A stretch of 43,602 nt of DNA from contig NZ_JMLQ01000016.1 in NCBI RefSeq assembly GCF_000686025.1, positions 1 through 43,602 of the forward strand, read 5' to 3'. The DNA comes from Rhodococcus sp. UNC23MFCrub1.1. GTDB lineage: Bacteria > Actinomycetota > Actinomycetes > Mycobacteriales > Mycobacteriaceae. This document shows, one piece after another, positions 11,096 through 19,112 of this stretch. Numbering within the stretch: position 1 is the stretch's first letter; every line of letters starts with the position of its first letter. The translations under genes were made by a program, and so were the position numbers. A model generated the notes under the pieces. It was not told the DNA's origin, did no database searches, and worked only from the letters and a program-made list of their open reading frames with translations.

Positions 11096-11997
11096 GCGAG
11101 GAACCCGCCGTCGTCGGCGCGCCCCCGAAGAACCTGGCCACGGGCATCGTCAAGGCGGTGCGCCCGCGCCAGTGGGTCAAGAACGTGCTGGTCCTGGCGG
11201 CGCCCCTGGCTGCCGGCTCGGTCACCGAGAGCTCGGTGCTCCTGCCGGTCGCGCTCGCGTTCCTCGTCTTCTGCATGGCCGCGTCGGGCATCTATCTGGT
11301 CAACGACGCGATGGACGTCGAGGCGGACCGGGCGCACCCCACCAAGCGATTCCGTCCCATCGCGGCGGGTGTCCTCCCGGTCAACCTGGCCTTCGCGATG
11401 GCGGTGGTGCTGCTCGGCGGCGCGATCGGGCTCTCGTTCCTGGCCAACTGGAACCTCGCCGTGGTCATGGGCGTCTACATCGCGGTCCAGCTCGCGTACT
11501 GCTTCGGCCTGAAGCACCAGGCGGTGCTCGACATCTGCATCGTCTCGTCCGGCTTCCTGCTGCGCGCGATCGCGGGCGGCGTGGCGGCCGACATCCCGCT
11601 GTCGCAGTGGTTCCTGCTGATCATGGCCTTCGGATCGCTGTTCATGGCAGCCGGCAAGCGGTACGCCGAACTGCAGCTCGCCGAACGCACCGGCGCCAAG
11701 ATCCGCAAGTCGCTGGAGAACTACACCACCACCTACCTGCGGTTCGTGTGGACGCTCAGCGCCACGGCCGTCGTCATCTGCTACGGACTGTGGGCCTTCG
11801 ACCAGGACGCGAAGAACGGCAGTTCCCTCTTCGCGATCTCGATGGTTCCCTTCACTGTCGCTATCCTGCGGTACGCAGTGGACGTGGACGGTGGCGAAGC
11901 GGGCGAGCCCGAGGAGATCGCACTCGGGGACCGGGTGCTCCAGATGCTCGCCATCGTGTGGATCGGAGTGGTGGGTGTCGCTGTCTACCTCGCATGA
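11092..11997 (+). CDS. ubiA: decaprenyl-phosphate phosphoribosyltransferase (DPPR synthase)
   Basis: This 301-residue UbiA-superfamily integral membrane enzyme transfers 5-phosphoribose from PRPP to decaprenyl phosphate, the first committed step to decaprenyl-phosphoryl-arabinose. The prenyltransferase metal-binding motif NDAMDVEADRAHPTKRFRP (NDxxDxxxD) starts at about residue 68. About eight or nine membrane segments follow. Length equals the 302-residue M. tuberculosis Rv3806c. ATG at 11092 overlaps the previous stop by 4 nt. The frame is open upstream, but that part antiparallels nothing recognisable and lies inside the PAP2 gene. The 3' end overlaps aftB by 23 nt. Confidence 0.95.
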   Translation: MSEEPAVVGAPPKNLATGIVKAVRPRQWVKNVLVLAAPLAAGSVTESSVLLPVALAFLVFCMAASGIYLVNDAMDVEADRAHPTKRFRPIAAGVLPVNLAFAMAVVLLGGAIGLSFLANWNLAVVMGVYIAVQLAYCFGLKHQAVLDICIVSSGFLLRAIAGGVAADIPLSQWFLLIMAFGSLFMAAGKRYAELQLAERTGAKIRKSLENYTTTYLRFVWTLSATAVVICYGLWAFDQDAKNGSSLFAISMVPFTVAILRYAVDVDGGEAGEPEEIALGDRVLQMLAIVWIGVVGVAVYLA

Positions 11998-13867
11998 GGA
12001 ACTGACAGAACGTACCGGCGACGAGCAGTCGCGGGCCGAGGACCGGGTGGGAACGCCCGGGTGGGCCCGAGCGACCGGCGTCGCCGGTATCGCCGTGGTC
12101 GCGGTGCTGACCTTCTGGGGCGCCTGGGACCGCCGTTGGATCGCGGACGACGGACTGATCGTGCTGCGCACGGTCCGCAACCTCCTGGCCGGCAACGGGC
12201 CGGTGTTCAACGCGGGCGAGCGCGTCGAGACCAACACGAGCGCCGCCTGGACCTATGTCGTGTACGCCTTCTCGTGGCTCAGCGGTGTCCGCCTCGAGTA
12301 CGTGGTGCTGACCATCGCCCTCGTGCTGACGACGGCGGCCGTCACGGTCGCGATGATCGGCACGGCACGCCTGTACGCCGGGCGCGCGGTGCTCGCGCTC
12401 CCCGCAGGAGCGCTCGTCTACATCGCCGTACCGCCGGCACGCGACTTCGCGACGTCCGGCCTCGAGTCGTGCCTGGTCATCTTCTGGATCGCGGTCCTGT
12501 GGTGGCTGATGCTCCGGTGGGCGGACCGGCGGGTGGAGAACCCGTCGACGGCACTCGTGCTCGTCATCGCGTTCTGGGGCGGACTGTCGCCCCTCGTCCG
12601 CCCGGAACTCGTCATCGTCGGCGGCCTCGCGCTCCTCATGCTCGTCGTCGCGACGTCGGGATGGATCCGCCGCGGCGCCGTCGTCGTGGTCGCCGGTCTG
12701 CTCCCGGTGGGCTACCAGATCTGGCGCATGGGCTACTACGCGCTGCCGTACCCGAACACCGCGGTGTCGAAGGACGCCGGCGGCGCCAAGTGGGCGCAGG
12801 GTTCGACGTATCTGTGGAACCTCGTGGGGCCCTACGCCCTGTGGGTGCCCGCGGTGCTGGTCGTCGTGGCCGCGGCACTGGCCGCCACCCGGATCGGGCC
12901 CGGTGCGGCTCGCCGTGGCGAGGCGCCGAGCGGTCTCGACGGACTGGTCTCGCGGATCCGGACGCCGAGCGCCGTGGTGGTCTTCGCGCTCGTGTCGGGT
13001 CTGATCTCCACGGTGTACGCGGTGCGAGTTGGCGGCGACTTCATGCACGGCCGCACTCTGCTCCCCGCGCTGTTCCTGCTGCTGCTCCCGGTCGCCGTCG
13101 TGCCGATCCCGCTGCGGCGCGGGATCGTGGTGCTGGTGTCGTGCGTCGCGCTGTGGCTCGGCGTGGTCGTCTGGGCGATCTTCGCGGCCACCACCACCGG
13201 CATGCCGCAGGGCACGACGGTCGGGCGTAGCGGCATCGTCGACGAGCGGGCCTTCTACTCCGAGAACACCGGCCACCGCCATCCGATCCTGGCCAGCGAC
13301 TACCTGGACTACCCGCGCATGCGGGCAATGGTGCAGACCATCGAGAACACGCCGGACGGCGGTCTGTTGCTGCCGTCCGCGCAGTTCACCTACTGGGACG
13401 TGGTGCCGCCGCCCCTGCCGATTCCCGAGGGCGGCGACGAGCACGTCGTCTACTTCCTCAACTTGGGAATGACCAGCATGAACGTGGGGCTCGACGTCCG
13501 GGTGCTGGATCAGATGGGCCTGGCGTATCCGTTGGCGGCGCACACGGAACGGCTCGACAACGGCCGCATCGGACACGACAAGAACCTGTACACGGACTGG
13601 GTGGTCGCGGACACCGGAATGGTGGACGTGCATCCCTTCCTGCCGTTCTATCTGGACGAGGAATGGGTGGAGCAGGCGCAGGTCGCGTTGACCTGTCCGG
13701 AGACGCAGGAACTGCTGACGTCCTACCGTTCGGAGCTCACGCGGGCCCGATTCGTGCAGAACTTCAAGCACTCGTTGGATCTCGCGGGGTACCGATTCGA
13801 CCGGGTGCCGAAGTACGAAATACAACGGTGTAATTTGGAGATGCCCCCGGAGCGGCCCGCATCGTGA
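11975..13867 (+). CDS. aftB: terminal beta-(1,2)-arabinofuranosyltransferase AftB
   Basis: This 630-residue GT-C membrane glycosyltransferase adds the terminal beta-(1,2)-arabinofuranose to arabinogalactan and lipoarabinomannan from decaprenyl-phosphoryl-arabinose on the outer membrane face. The N terminus has one membrane segment. A first periplasmic loop contains RRWIADDGLIVLRTVRN, with the acidic DD pair expected for a GT-C catalytic site, and NGPVFNAGERVETNTSAAW. About nine further membrane helices lead to a C-terminal periplasmic domain of about 200 residues. GTG at 11975 has GGAG 6 nt upstream and gives 630 residues, against 627 in M. tuberculosis. GTG at 12047 is an alternative. It is the last gene of the glf operon. 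Confidence 0.93.
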   Translation: MSLSTSHEELTERTGDEQSRAEDRVGTPGWARATGVAGIAVVAVLTFWGAWDRRWIADDGLIVLRTVRNLLAGNGPVFNAGERVETNTSAAWTYVVYAFSWLSGVRLEYVVLTIALVLTTAAVTVAMIGTARLYAGRAVLALPAGALVYIAVPPARDFATSGLESCLVIFWIAVLWWLMLRWADRRVENPSTALVLVIAFWGGLSPLVRPELVIVGGLALLMLVVATSGWIRRGAVVVVAGLLPVGYQIWRMGYYALPYPNTAVSKDAGGAKWAQGSTYLWNLVGPYALWVPAVLVVVAAALAATRIGPGAARRGEAPSGLDGLVSRIRTPSAVVVFALVSGLISTVYAVRVGGDFMHGRTLLPALFLLLLPVAVVPIPLRRGIVVLVSCVALWLGVVVWAIFAATTTGMPQGTTVGRSGIVDERAFYSENTGHRHPILASDYLDYPRMRAMVQTIENTPDGGLLLPSAQFTYWDVVPPPLPIPEGGDEHVVYFLNLGMTSMNVGLDVRVLDQMGLAYPLAAHTERLDNGRIGHDKNLYTDWVVADTGMVDVHPFLPFYLDEEWVEQAQVALTCPETQELLTSYRSELTRARFVQNFKHSLDLAGYRFDRVPKYEIQRCNLEMPPERPAS

Positions 13868-14172
13868 CGATGTGCGGCAAGTGAGATCCGCGTCACAGTG
13901 AGATCACCGGGTCATGGCGTTTCGGTGTCGTGAGTATTCCGATTTCGACGTCCCGGCTGGATTCCGGCATCTCGTTTGTGTAACGCTGTCTCCGTCGGCG
14001 GAGATATGTGTAGATGATGTGCGTCGACGTGCAGGATCGCCCGCGGGGCGATCGTGCGCGGAAGACGAGACCGATGGTTCAGGTTCCGAGGTCTTCCTCG
14101 GAGCGTGACCGGATATCGATCGACGAAGCGGTGCGGCCGTCCGGCTGCACGGAACTGTGAGAGGCCGAATGT
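13868..14172 (+). promoter_or_regulatory. 305-nt intergenic region upstream of the first mycolyltransferase
   Basis: No convincing gene is seen. A frame at 13914-14108 lacks homology and a ribosome-binding site. Visible elements are a direct repeat GTGAGATC (13881-13888 and 13898-13905, 17-bp period), an MtrA-like 9-mer GTCACAGTG (13892-13900) with an ATCACCGGG partner at 13903, and a hairpin TCTCCG-tcgg-CGGAGA (13989-14004). A long 5' UTR with promoter near 13890-13980 is plausible. No clear -35/-10 pair can be named. Confidence 0.5.
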
Positions 14173-15222
14173 ATGCGTGACGGGTCCGTTACCGATGTCG
14201 CTGGTGACGACAGCGCTCTGCCGCGTAAGGCTTCACGCCTGCGCACCCCCCGAGTGGGCCGACGTATGCGTCAGGCCCTCGTCTCCGTCGTGATGGCCGC
14301 CGCCATCCCCCTCGGCCTCGCGGTCGTGGGCACCGGAGCCACTGCCAACGCCGAGATCCGTGCCGGATTCGACGTCTGGTCCGACTCGTCCATGGGTCCG
14401 ATCAAGAGTCGCGTCTGGCGCGCCGCCGACGGCAACACGTCGAAGGTCGTGTACCTCCTCGACGGTCTCCGCGCGACGCCGGACATCAGCGGCTGGGAGC
14501 ACGAGACCAATGCGGGCTCGTTCCTCTCGGACAACAACATCAACGTCGTCCAGCCGGTCGGCGGTGAGTCCAGCTTCTACACCGACTGGTACGCACCGTC
14601 GAACTTCAACGGCCAGCAGATCACGTACAAGTGGGAGACGTTCCTGACGCAGGATCTCCCCAACCGTCTCGCAGCGGGTGACCTCGGCTTCTCGCGTCAG
14701 AACAACGGCATCGTCGGTCTGTCGATGGGCGGCAGCGCTGCGCTGACGCTCGCCGCGTACCACCCGAACCAGTTCAGCTACGCCGGCTCGCTGTCCGGCT
14801 ACCTGAACATCTCGGCGCCCGGCATGCGCGAGGCCATCCGCGTCGCGATGCTCGACGCCGGTCGCTACAACGTCGACAGCATGTGGGGACCGCCCTGGAA
14901 CCCGGCGTGGCTGCGCAACGACCCGTTCGTCTTCGCGCCGCGTCTGCGTGACAACGGCACGCGTGTCTGGGTCTCGGCCGCCAGCGGCCTCCCGGGCAAC
15001 TACGACCGCCCGGGCTCGCTGCTCGACTACTACAACACCGCCAACGGCATGGGCCTCGAGGCTCTGGCGCTCGCCAACAGCCGCGCTTTCCAGGTCCGCA
15101 TGGCCTCGATCGGCGCCAACAACGTCACCTACAGCTTCCCCGCGCAGGGAACGCACCGGTGGGGTTACTGGTTCGATCAGATCGTGCAGATGATGCCCGA
15201 CCTGCGTGCCAACATCGGCTGA
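14173..15222 (+). CDS. mycolyltransferase, antigen 85 family (single-domain)
   Basis: This 349-residue secreted alpha/beta-hydrolase transfers mycolates between trehalose monomycolate, trehalose dimycolate and arabinogalactan. The signal sequence spans residues 31-60, with cleavage probably after ATANA. Ag85 hallmarks are YLLDGLRA, the Ser nucleophile S184 in GLSMGGSAA, and H328 in GTHRWGYW near the C terminus. ATG at 14173 is preceded by GAGAGG. ATG at 14266 is an alternative giving a shorter signal peptide. It is the positional counterpart of fbpA. It sits after a 305-nt gap from aftB and is followed by a strong hairpin, so it probably forms its own transcript. Confidence 0.95.
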   Translation: MRDGSVTDVAGDDSALPRKASRLRTPRVGRRMRQALVSVVMAAAIPLGLAVVGTGATANAEIRAGFDVWSDSSMGPIKSRVWRAADGNTSKVVYLLDGLRATPDISGWEHETNAGSFLSDNNINVVQPVGGESSFYTDWYAPSNFNGQQITYKWETFLTQDLPNRLAAGDLGFSRQNNGIVGLSMGGSAALTLAAYHPNQFSYAGSLSGYLNISAPGMREAIRVAMLDAGRYNVDSMWGPPWNPAWLRNDPFVFAPRLRDNGTRVWVSAASGLPGNYDRPGSLLDYYNTANGMGLEALALANSRAFQVRMASIGANNVTYSFPAQGTHRWGYWFDQIVQMMPDLRANIG

Positions 15223-15236
15223 GTCAGCTCGCTAGT

Positions 15237-15281
15237 CGACAGCCCCGGCCCTCGCTTCGGCGACGGTGTCCGGGGCTGTCG
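15237..15281 (+). terminator. intrinsic terminator after the first mycolyltransferase
   Basis: A perfect 12-bp inverted repeat CGACAGCCCCGG / CCGGGGCTGTCG encloses a 21-nt loop, starting 14 nt after the stop codon. No U-tract follows, which is usual in this group. Confidence 0.75.
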
Positions 15282-15301
15282 CATGTTCTGAGGCGACTCC
15301 A

Positions 15302-15328
15302 GTAACATTTGCACCACCAGTCACAGCG
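15302..15328 (+). promoter_or_regulatory. MtrA-like 9-mers upstream of the LGFP mycolyltransferase
   Basis: GTCACAGCG at 15320-15328 matches the 9-mer described for mycobacterial MtrA exactly. A related GTAACATTT starts 18 bp upstream (15302), which is two 9-bp units in phase. The pair lies about 125 nt before the start codon of the mycolyltransferase gene. Regulator identity is inferred. Confidence 0.5.
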
Positions 15329-15453
15329 AGTCTCCCCGAGACCGTCGCCGTGACCGTGTAGAACAAGATCGGCGGCACTCTCGACGTACCGGACCTCTCC
15401 GGCACGCCGACGGCCCCGCACAGTCTGACGTTTCGAGGAAGCGAGTCCCACAC

Positions 15454-17313
15454 ATGCGAGTTCCGAACGGCCGGAGAGCGCGGATCCTGTCCGCCCTGGC
15501 GTTCACGCTGGTTCTTCCGCTCGCAGGGGGCCAGGCCGCCACGGCGGTCGCGTCTCCGGTCCACGCGGCACCTGTCCAGGCAGCGCCGCTGCGCGCGCAG
15601 GCGGATGCCGGCGCCACCGTATCCGCGGTCGACTGGATCACCGACCGCCGTGTCGCGGTGTGGGTGAACTCGCCGTCCATGGGAGTCCCGATCCAGGTGC
15701 AGCTGCTGCTCGCGCGGGACTGGAACAAGAACCCGCAGGCCACGTTCCCGTCGGTGTGGATGCTCGACGGCATGCGCGCGACCGACACCGAGAACGGCTG
15801 GACCGCCGAGACCGACGCCGAGTCCTGGTTCGCCGACAAGAACGTCAACGTCGTGCTGCCCGTCGGCGGTCAGTCGAGCTTCTACTCCGACTGGGCTGAG
15901 CAGAACAACGGCCGGAACTACAAGTGGGAGACGTTCCTGACCAAGGAGCTCCCGCCCATTCTCGAGCGTGACTGGCGCTCCAACCAGACGCGCGCGGTCG
16001 CCGGTCTCTCCATGGGCGGCACCGCCGCGATGACGCTCTCGGCGCGGAACCCGGGCTTCTTCCGATTCGCCGGATCGTTCTCCGGCATCCTCAGCACCAC
16101 GACGCTCGGAATGCCGCAGGCCATCGGGTACGCCATGCAGGACGCGGGCGGCTTCGACGCCGGTGCCATGTGGGGCGTGCCGTCGAGCGAGCTGTGGGCT
16201 CAGCACGACCCGTACGTTCTCGCGGAGAAGCTGAAGGGCATGAGCCTGTACGTCTCGAGCGGCAGCGGTACCGCCGGACCGTACGACCAGCAGTCCGACA
16301 TCCCCGGCATCAGCACGAACTACGCCGGCATGGGTCTCGAGATCCTGTCGCGGCTCACGTCGCAGACGTTCGCGACCAAGCTCAACAAGCTCGGCATCCC
16401 GGCCTCGATCAACTACCGGCCGTCCGGAACCCACTCGTGGCAGTACTGGCAGTTCGAGCTCCGCCAGGCATGGCCGCAGATCGCCACCGCCCTCGGCGTC
16501 GAGGTGGACAAGCCCGCGTGCAGCGTCGGCGGGAACATCGGCGGCACCGCGAGCGCCAACGGATGGCTCGGCGACTGCCTCACCTCCGAGTACGACGTCG
16601 CGGGTGGGCGGGCACAGGACTTCCGGTTCGGTCGCATCTTCTCCTCCGACGGGGGCACGCACGTCGTCGCCGGTGCGATCGGTGGCGCGTACGCGGCCAA
16701 CGGTGGTCCGGCCGGTGCACTGGGCATGCCGCTGTCGGGTGAGCTCGGAACCCCGGACGGCCGTGGACGCTACAACTCGTTCCGCAACGGAATGGTCTAC
16801 TGGACCCCGCAGACCGGTGCGCACGCAGTGCGCGGCGCGATTCTCGACGAGTGGGCCCGCCAGGGCTACGAGGGTGGGCCGCTGGGCTACCCGCTGCGCG
16901 ACGAGGTGCAGACCCCGAACAAGCCGGGTGCGGTCCAGGGCTTCGAGATCGGTGCGATGTACTTCTCGCCCGACACCGGCACGCACGCCGTGATGGGCAA
17001 GATCATGGAGAAGTACGGCCAGCTCGGGTGGGAGAACGGGGCACTCGGCTTCGCGAAGACCAACGAGGTCCCGGTCCGTGACGGCGGTCGCTTCACCGAG
17101 TTCCAGGGCGGCAACATCTACTGGTCGCCCGCGACCGGCGCGTGGTCCATCCTCAACGGCCAGATATTCGACGCGTGGAAGAGCGTCGGGTACGAGAACG
17201 GTCGCCTGGGATACGTCACCAGCGATCAGTTCGACATCCCCGGCGGTGTCCAGCAGAACTTCCAGAACGGCTTCGTGACGGTGCGGGACGGCGTCGTCCA
17301 GATCGTTCCCTGA
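15454..17313 (+). CDS. mycolyltransferase with C-terminal LGFP repeats
   Basis: This 619-residue secreted protein has two parts. After a signal peptide (about residues 1-33) comes an Ag85-type mycolyltransferase domain with MLDGMRA, S186 in GLSMGGTAA and H327 in GTHSWQYW. Residues about 355-615 hold at least four LGFP repeats, each built around an NGxxGxLG/LGYP core followed by an aromatic-rich YWSPxTG segment (ALGMPLSGE, PLGYPLRDE, ALGFAKTNE, RLGYVTSDQ). LGFP repeats are thought to anchor proteins in the wall or aid substrate positioning. Corynebacterial PS1/MytA shows the same fusion. GAGGAAGCGA precedes ATG 15454. The catalytic acid was not assigned. Confidence 0.95.
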   Translation: MRVPNGRRARILSALAFTLVLPLAGGQAATAVASPVHAAPVQAAPLRAQADAGATVSAVDWITDRRVAVWVNSPSMGVPIQVQLLLARDWNKNPQATFPSVWMLDGMRATDTENGWTAETDAESWFADKNVNVVLPVGGQSSFYSDWAEQNNGRNYKWETFLTKELPPILERDWRSNQTRAVAGLSMGGTAAMTLSARNPGFFRFAGSFSGILSTTTLGMPQAIGYAMQDAGGFDAGAMWGVPSSELWAQHDPYVLAEKLKGMSLYVSSGSGTAGPYDQQSDIPGISTNYAGMGLEILSRLTSQTFATKLNKLGIPASINYRPSGTHSWQYWQFELRQAWPQIATALGVEVDKPACSVGGNIGGTASANGWLGDCLTSEYDVAGGRAQDFRFGRIFSSDGGTHVVAGAIGGAYAANGGPAGALGMPLSGELGTPDGRGRYNSFRNGMVYWTPQTGAHAVRGAILDEWARQGYEGGPLGYPLRDEVQTPNKPGAVQGFEIGAMYFSPDTGTHAVMGKIMEKYGQLGWENGALGFAKTNEVPVRDGGRFTEFQGGNIYWSPATGAWSILNGQIFDAWKSVGYENGRLGYVTSDQFDIPGGVQQNFQNGFVTVRDGVVQIVP

Positions 17314-17355
17314 CCCGACACCGGGCGGTGCCGACACGGTGGGACTTCGCCCCGC

Positions 17356-17370
17356 GGCCGGCCTCCGGCC
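17356..17370 (+). terminator. possible short hairpin terminator
   Basis: GGCCGG-cct-CCGGCC followed by TT lies about 40 nt after the mycolyltransferase stop codon. The stem is only 6 bp with a 3-nt loop, so this is tentative. Confidence 0.3.
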
Positions 17371-17453
17371 TTCCCGCACACAGAGTCCTCTCAGACCGTG
17401 CCGGTACCGTCCGCTGTCAGTTGCCGTGCCCCGATGACAGTAAGGACGTTTTC

Positions 17454-17999
17454 GTGACCTCGAGGTTCGCCACCACCGTCGCTCCCGTGATGCTGGCCGT
17501 CGCGGCCGGTGCTCTGCTCACCGCGTGCGGCGGCGACGACTCCTCGGCCAGCAGCACGCCGTCCCTCACGTCGAGCGCCACCGCCGCTGCGACCACGACG
17601 GAGGCGCCGACCTCCACGTCCGCGTCCGCCACGTCGACCTCGCCTGGTGCGACCACGAGTCCGGGCGCGGCGGCGACCGCTCCCGACGAGGCGGAACCGG
17701 TGCCCAGTGGCTTCCCCGGCCCGACCGAGGTGCCGATCGACGCCCGTGGAACCGCGTTCCTCGACGCTCTGAAGTCCCGCGGCGTCACGGTGGCCGGCAA
17801 CGGCGACATCGCCATCGGCACGGCGAGCTACATCTGCGCCGCCCAGTCCGAGGGTGTGGCGGACGACCAGGTCCTCACCTTCGTCACCGCGAACGTCGGT
17901 GCCGAGGCGTCGGCGTCCGGTGCGACCATCAGCGCCGAGGACGCGTCGCGGACCGCACAGACGTACGTCGACGTCGCGCGCTCGACGTACTGCGGATAG
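17454..17999 (+). CDS. DUF732-like lipoprotein
   Basis: This 181-residue predicted lipoprotein has a signal segment ending in the lipobox LLTAC (Cys at about residue 24). A Ser/Thr/Ala/Pro-rich linker of about 55 residues follows, likely extended and possibly O-glycosylated. The C-terminal domain of about 80 residues has the DUF732 pattern: FLDALKSRGV near its start, a Cys in SYICAAQ, and a terminal Cys in STYCG that may form a disulfide. DUF732 domains occur in mycobacterial secreted proteins of unknown function. GTG at 17454 is chosen for the signal peptide and the AAGGA site upstream. The Culp6 gene starts 10 nt after its stop, so the two are probably cotranscribed. No function can be assigned. 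Confidence 0.82.
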   Translation: MTSRFATTVAPVMLAVAAGALLTACGGDDSSASSTPSLTSSATAAATTTEAPTSTSASATSTSPGATTSPGAAATAPDEAEPVPSGFPGPTEVPIDARGTAFLDALKSRGVTVAGNGDIAIGTASYICAAQSEGVADDQVLTFVTANVGAEASASGATISAEDASRTAQTYVDVARSTYCG

Positions 18000-18009
18000 G
18001 CGGCGCCTC

Positions 18010-18999
18010 GTGACACGATCCGGTCGGCCCGGGCCGCCGCGTCGGCGTTCGGTGGCGCGCACACTGCTCGTCCTGCTCGCGGTCGCGCTCGTCGTCGTCC
18101 TCGTCCTGCTGTTGCTCTGGTACCTGCTCGCGGGTCGACTGACGACACCCGGTCCTGGTGAGCCGCAGGTTCCCGGTGCCGAGCCGCCCACCTCGCAGCC
18201 GGCGTCGTGCCCCGACGTGTTCGTGCTCTCGGTGCCGGGCACGTGGGAGTCGAACGCGGCGGACGATCCCTACGCTCCCACCGCGAACCCGATCTCGTTG
18301 ATGCTGAACGTGACTCAGCCGCTGCAGCAGCAGTTCGGCCCCGAGCGCGCCGAGGTCTACACGGTTCCGTACGTCGCGCAGTTCTCCAATCCCATCGCGT
18401 TCCCGCCCGACGGCCAGGCCTCGTACAACGTCAGCCGGTCGGAGGGCGCCGCGAAGGCGAACGAGATCCTGGCGCAGCGGTCCTCGGAGTGCCCGCTCAC
18501 GTCCTACGTGCTCGCAGGGTTCTCGCAGGGAGCAGTCATCGTCGGCGATCTCGCCGCGTCGATCGGCGCAGGGGCGGGTCCGGTTCCGGCGGAGCGAGTC
18601 CTCGGCGTCACCGTCATCGCGGACGGCCGACGCGACGGCACCAGCGCGCAGCAGATCGGCCCGCCGGTGGACGGCGTGGGCGCGGAGGTGGCTCTCGGCG
18701 GTCTCGACGTACCCGGAATCACCATGACCGGTGCCCGCCAGGGTGGGTTCGGTGCGCTCGCCGATCGGACCTTCTCGATCTGCGCTCCCGGCGACCTCAT
18801 CTGCGCGGCGCCGCCCGAGGCGATGTCGCTCCGCAACATCCCGTCGTCGCTGACCGCACTGGCCGGTGCGGCGGGTAATCCGGTGCACGGCAACTACGCT
18901 CGGTACGTCGTAGACGACGCCGGCACCACCGCCACACAGTGGACGGCGAACTGGGCGGCGGGGCTCGTCGCGTCGGCTCCGACGCCTGCTCACAGCTGA
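18010..18999 (+). CDS. culp6: cutinase-like lipase Culp6 (Rv3802c-type)
   Basis: This 329-residue envelope lipase has one N-terminal membrane segment (about residues 17-37), a Pro-rich linker and a cutinase-fold catalytic domain. The triad is visible: S172 in GFSQGA, D262 in CAPGDLIC and H293 in PVHGNYARY. Spacing is nearly identical to Rv3802c. Cysteines flanking the Asp match the cutinase disulfide. Rv3802c is an essential phospholipase/thioesterase linked to mycolic acid metabolism and envelope integrity. The start is GTG at 18010, just 10 nt after the lipoprotein gene. In M. tuberculosis this gene directly precedes fadD32. Here an oxidoreductase gene intervenes. Confidence 0.92.
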   Translation: MTRSGRPGPPRRRSVARTLLVLLAVALVVVLVLLLLWYLLAGRLTTPGPGEPQVPGAEPPTSQPASCPDVFVLSVPGTWESNAADDPYAPTANPISLMLNVTQPLQQQFGPERAEVYTVPYVAQFSNPIAFPPDGQASYNVSRSEGAAKANEILAQRSSECPLTSYVLAGFSQGAVIVGDLAASIGAGAGPVPAERVLGVTVIADGRRDGTSAQQIGPPVDGVGAEVALGGLDVPGITMTGARQGGFGALADRTFSICAPGDLICAAPPEAMSLRNIPSSLTALAGAAGNPVHGNYARYVVDDAGTTATQWTANWAAGLVASAPTPAHS

Positions 19000-19023
19000 C
19001 GGAAGGTGCTGCGCGGGGCAACT

Positions 19024-19051
19024 TTGGTCTCGAGCCGGTAACGGTTAGAGT
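19024..19051 (+). promoter_or_regulatory. possible promoter of the LLM oxidoreductase gene
   Basis: TAGAGT (19046-19051) matches TANNNT, with TTGGTC (19024-19029) 16 nt upstream as a weak -35. A hairpin GAGTCG-gctt-CGACTC (19055-19070) lies right after it and could instead terminate the culp6 transcript. Confidence 0.4.
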
Positions 19052-19112
19052 GGCGAGTCGGCTTCGACTCCGGCCACCGCACCTTCCCTCGACGCTGCAG
19101 GAGAGAAAATTC

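Noticed and set aside
13914..14108. 64-codon frame in the gap before the first mycolyltransferase
   Set aside because: It has no ribosome-binding site, no homology and no coupling. It lies over probable regulatory repeats.
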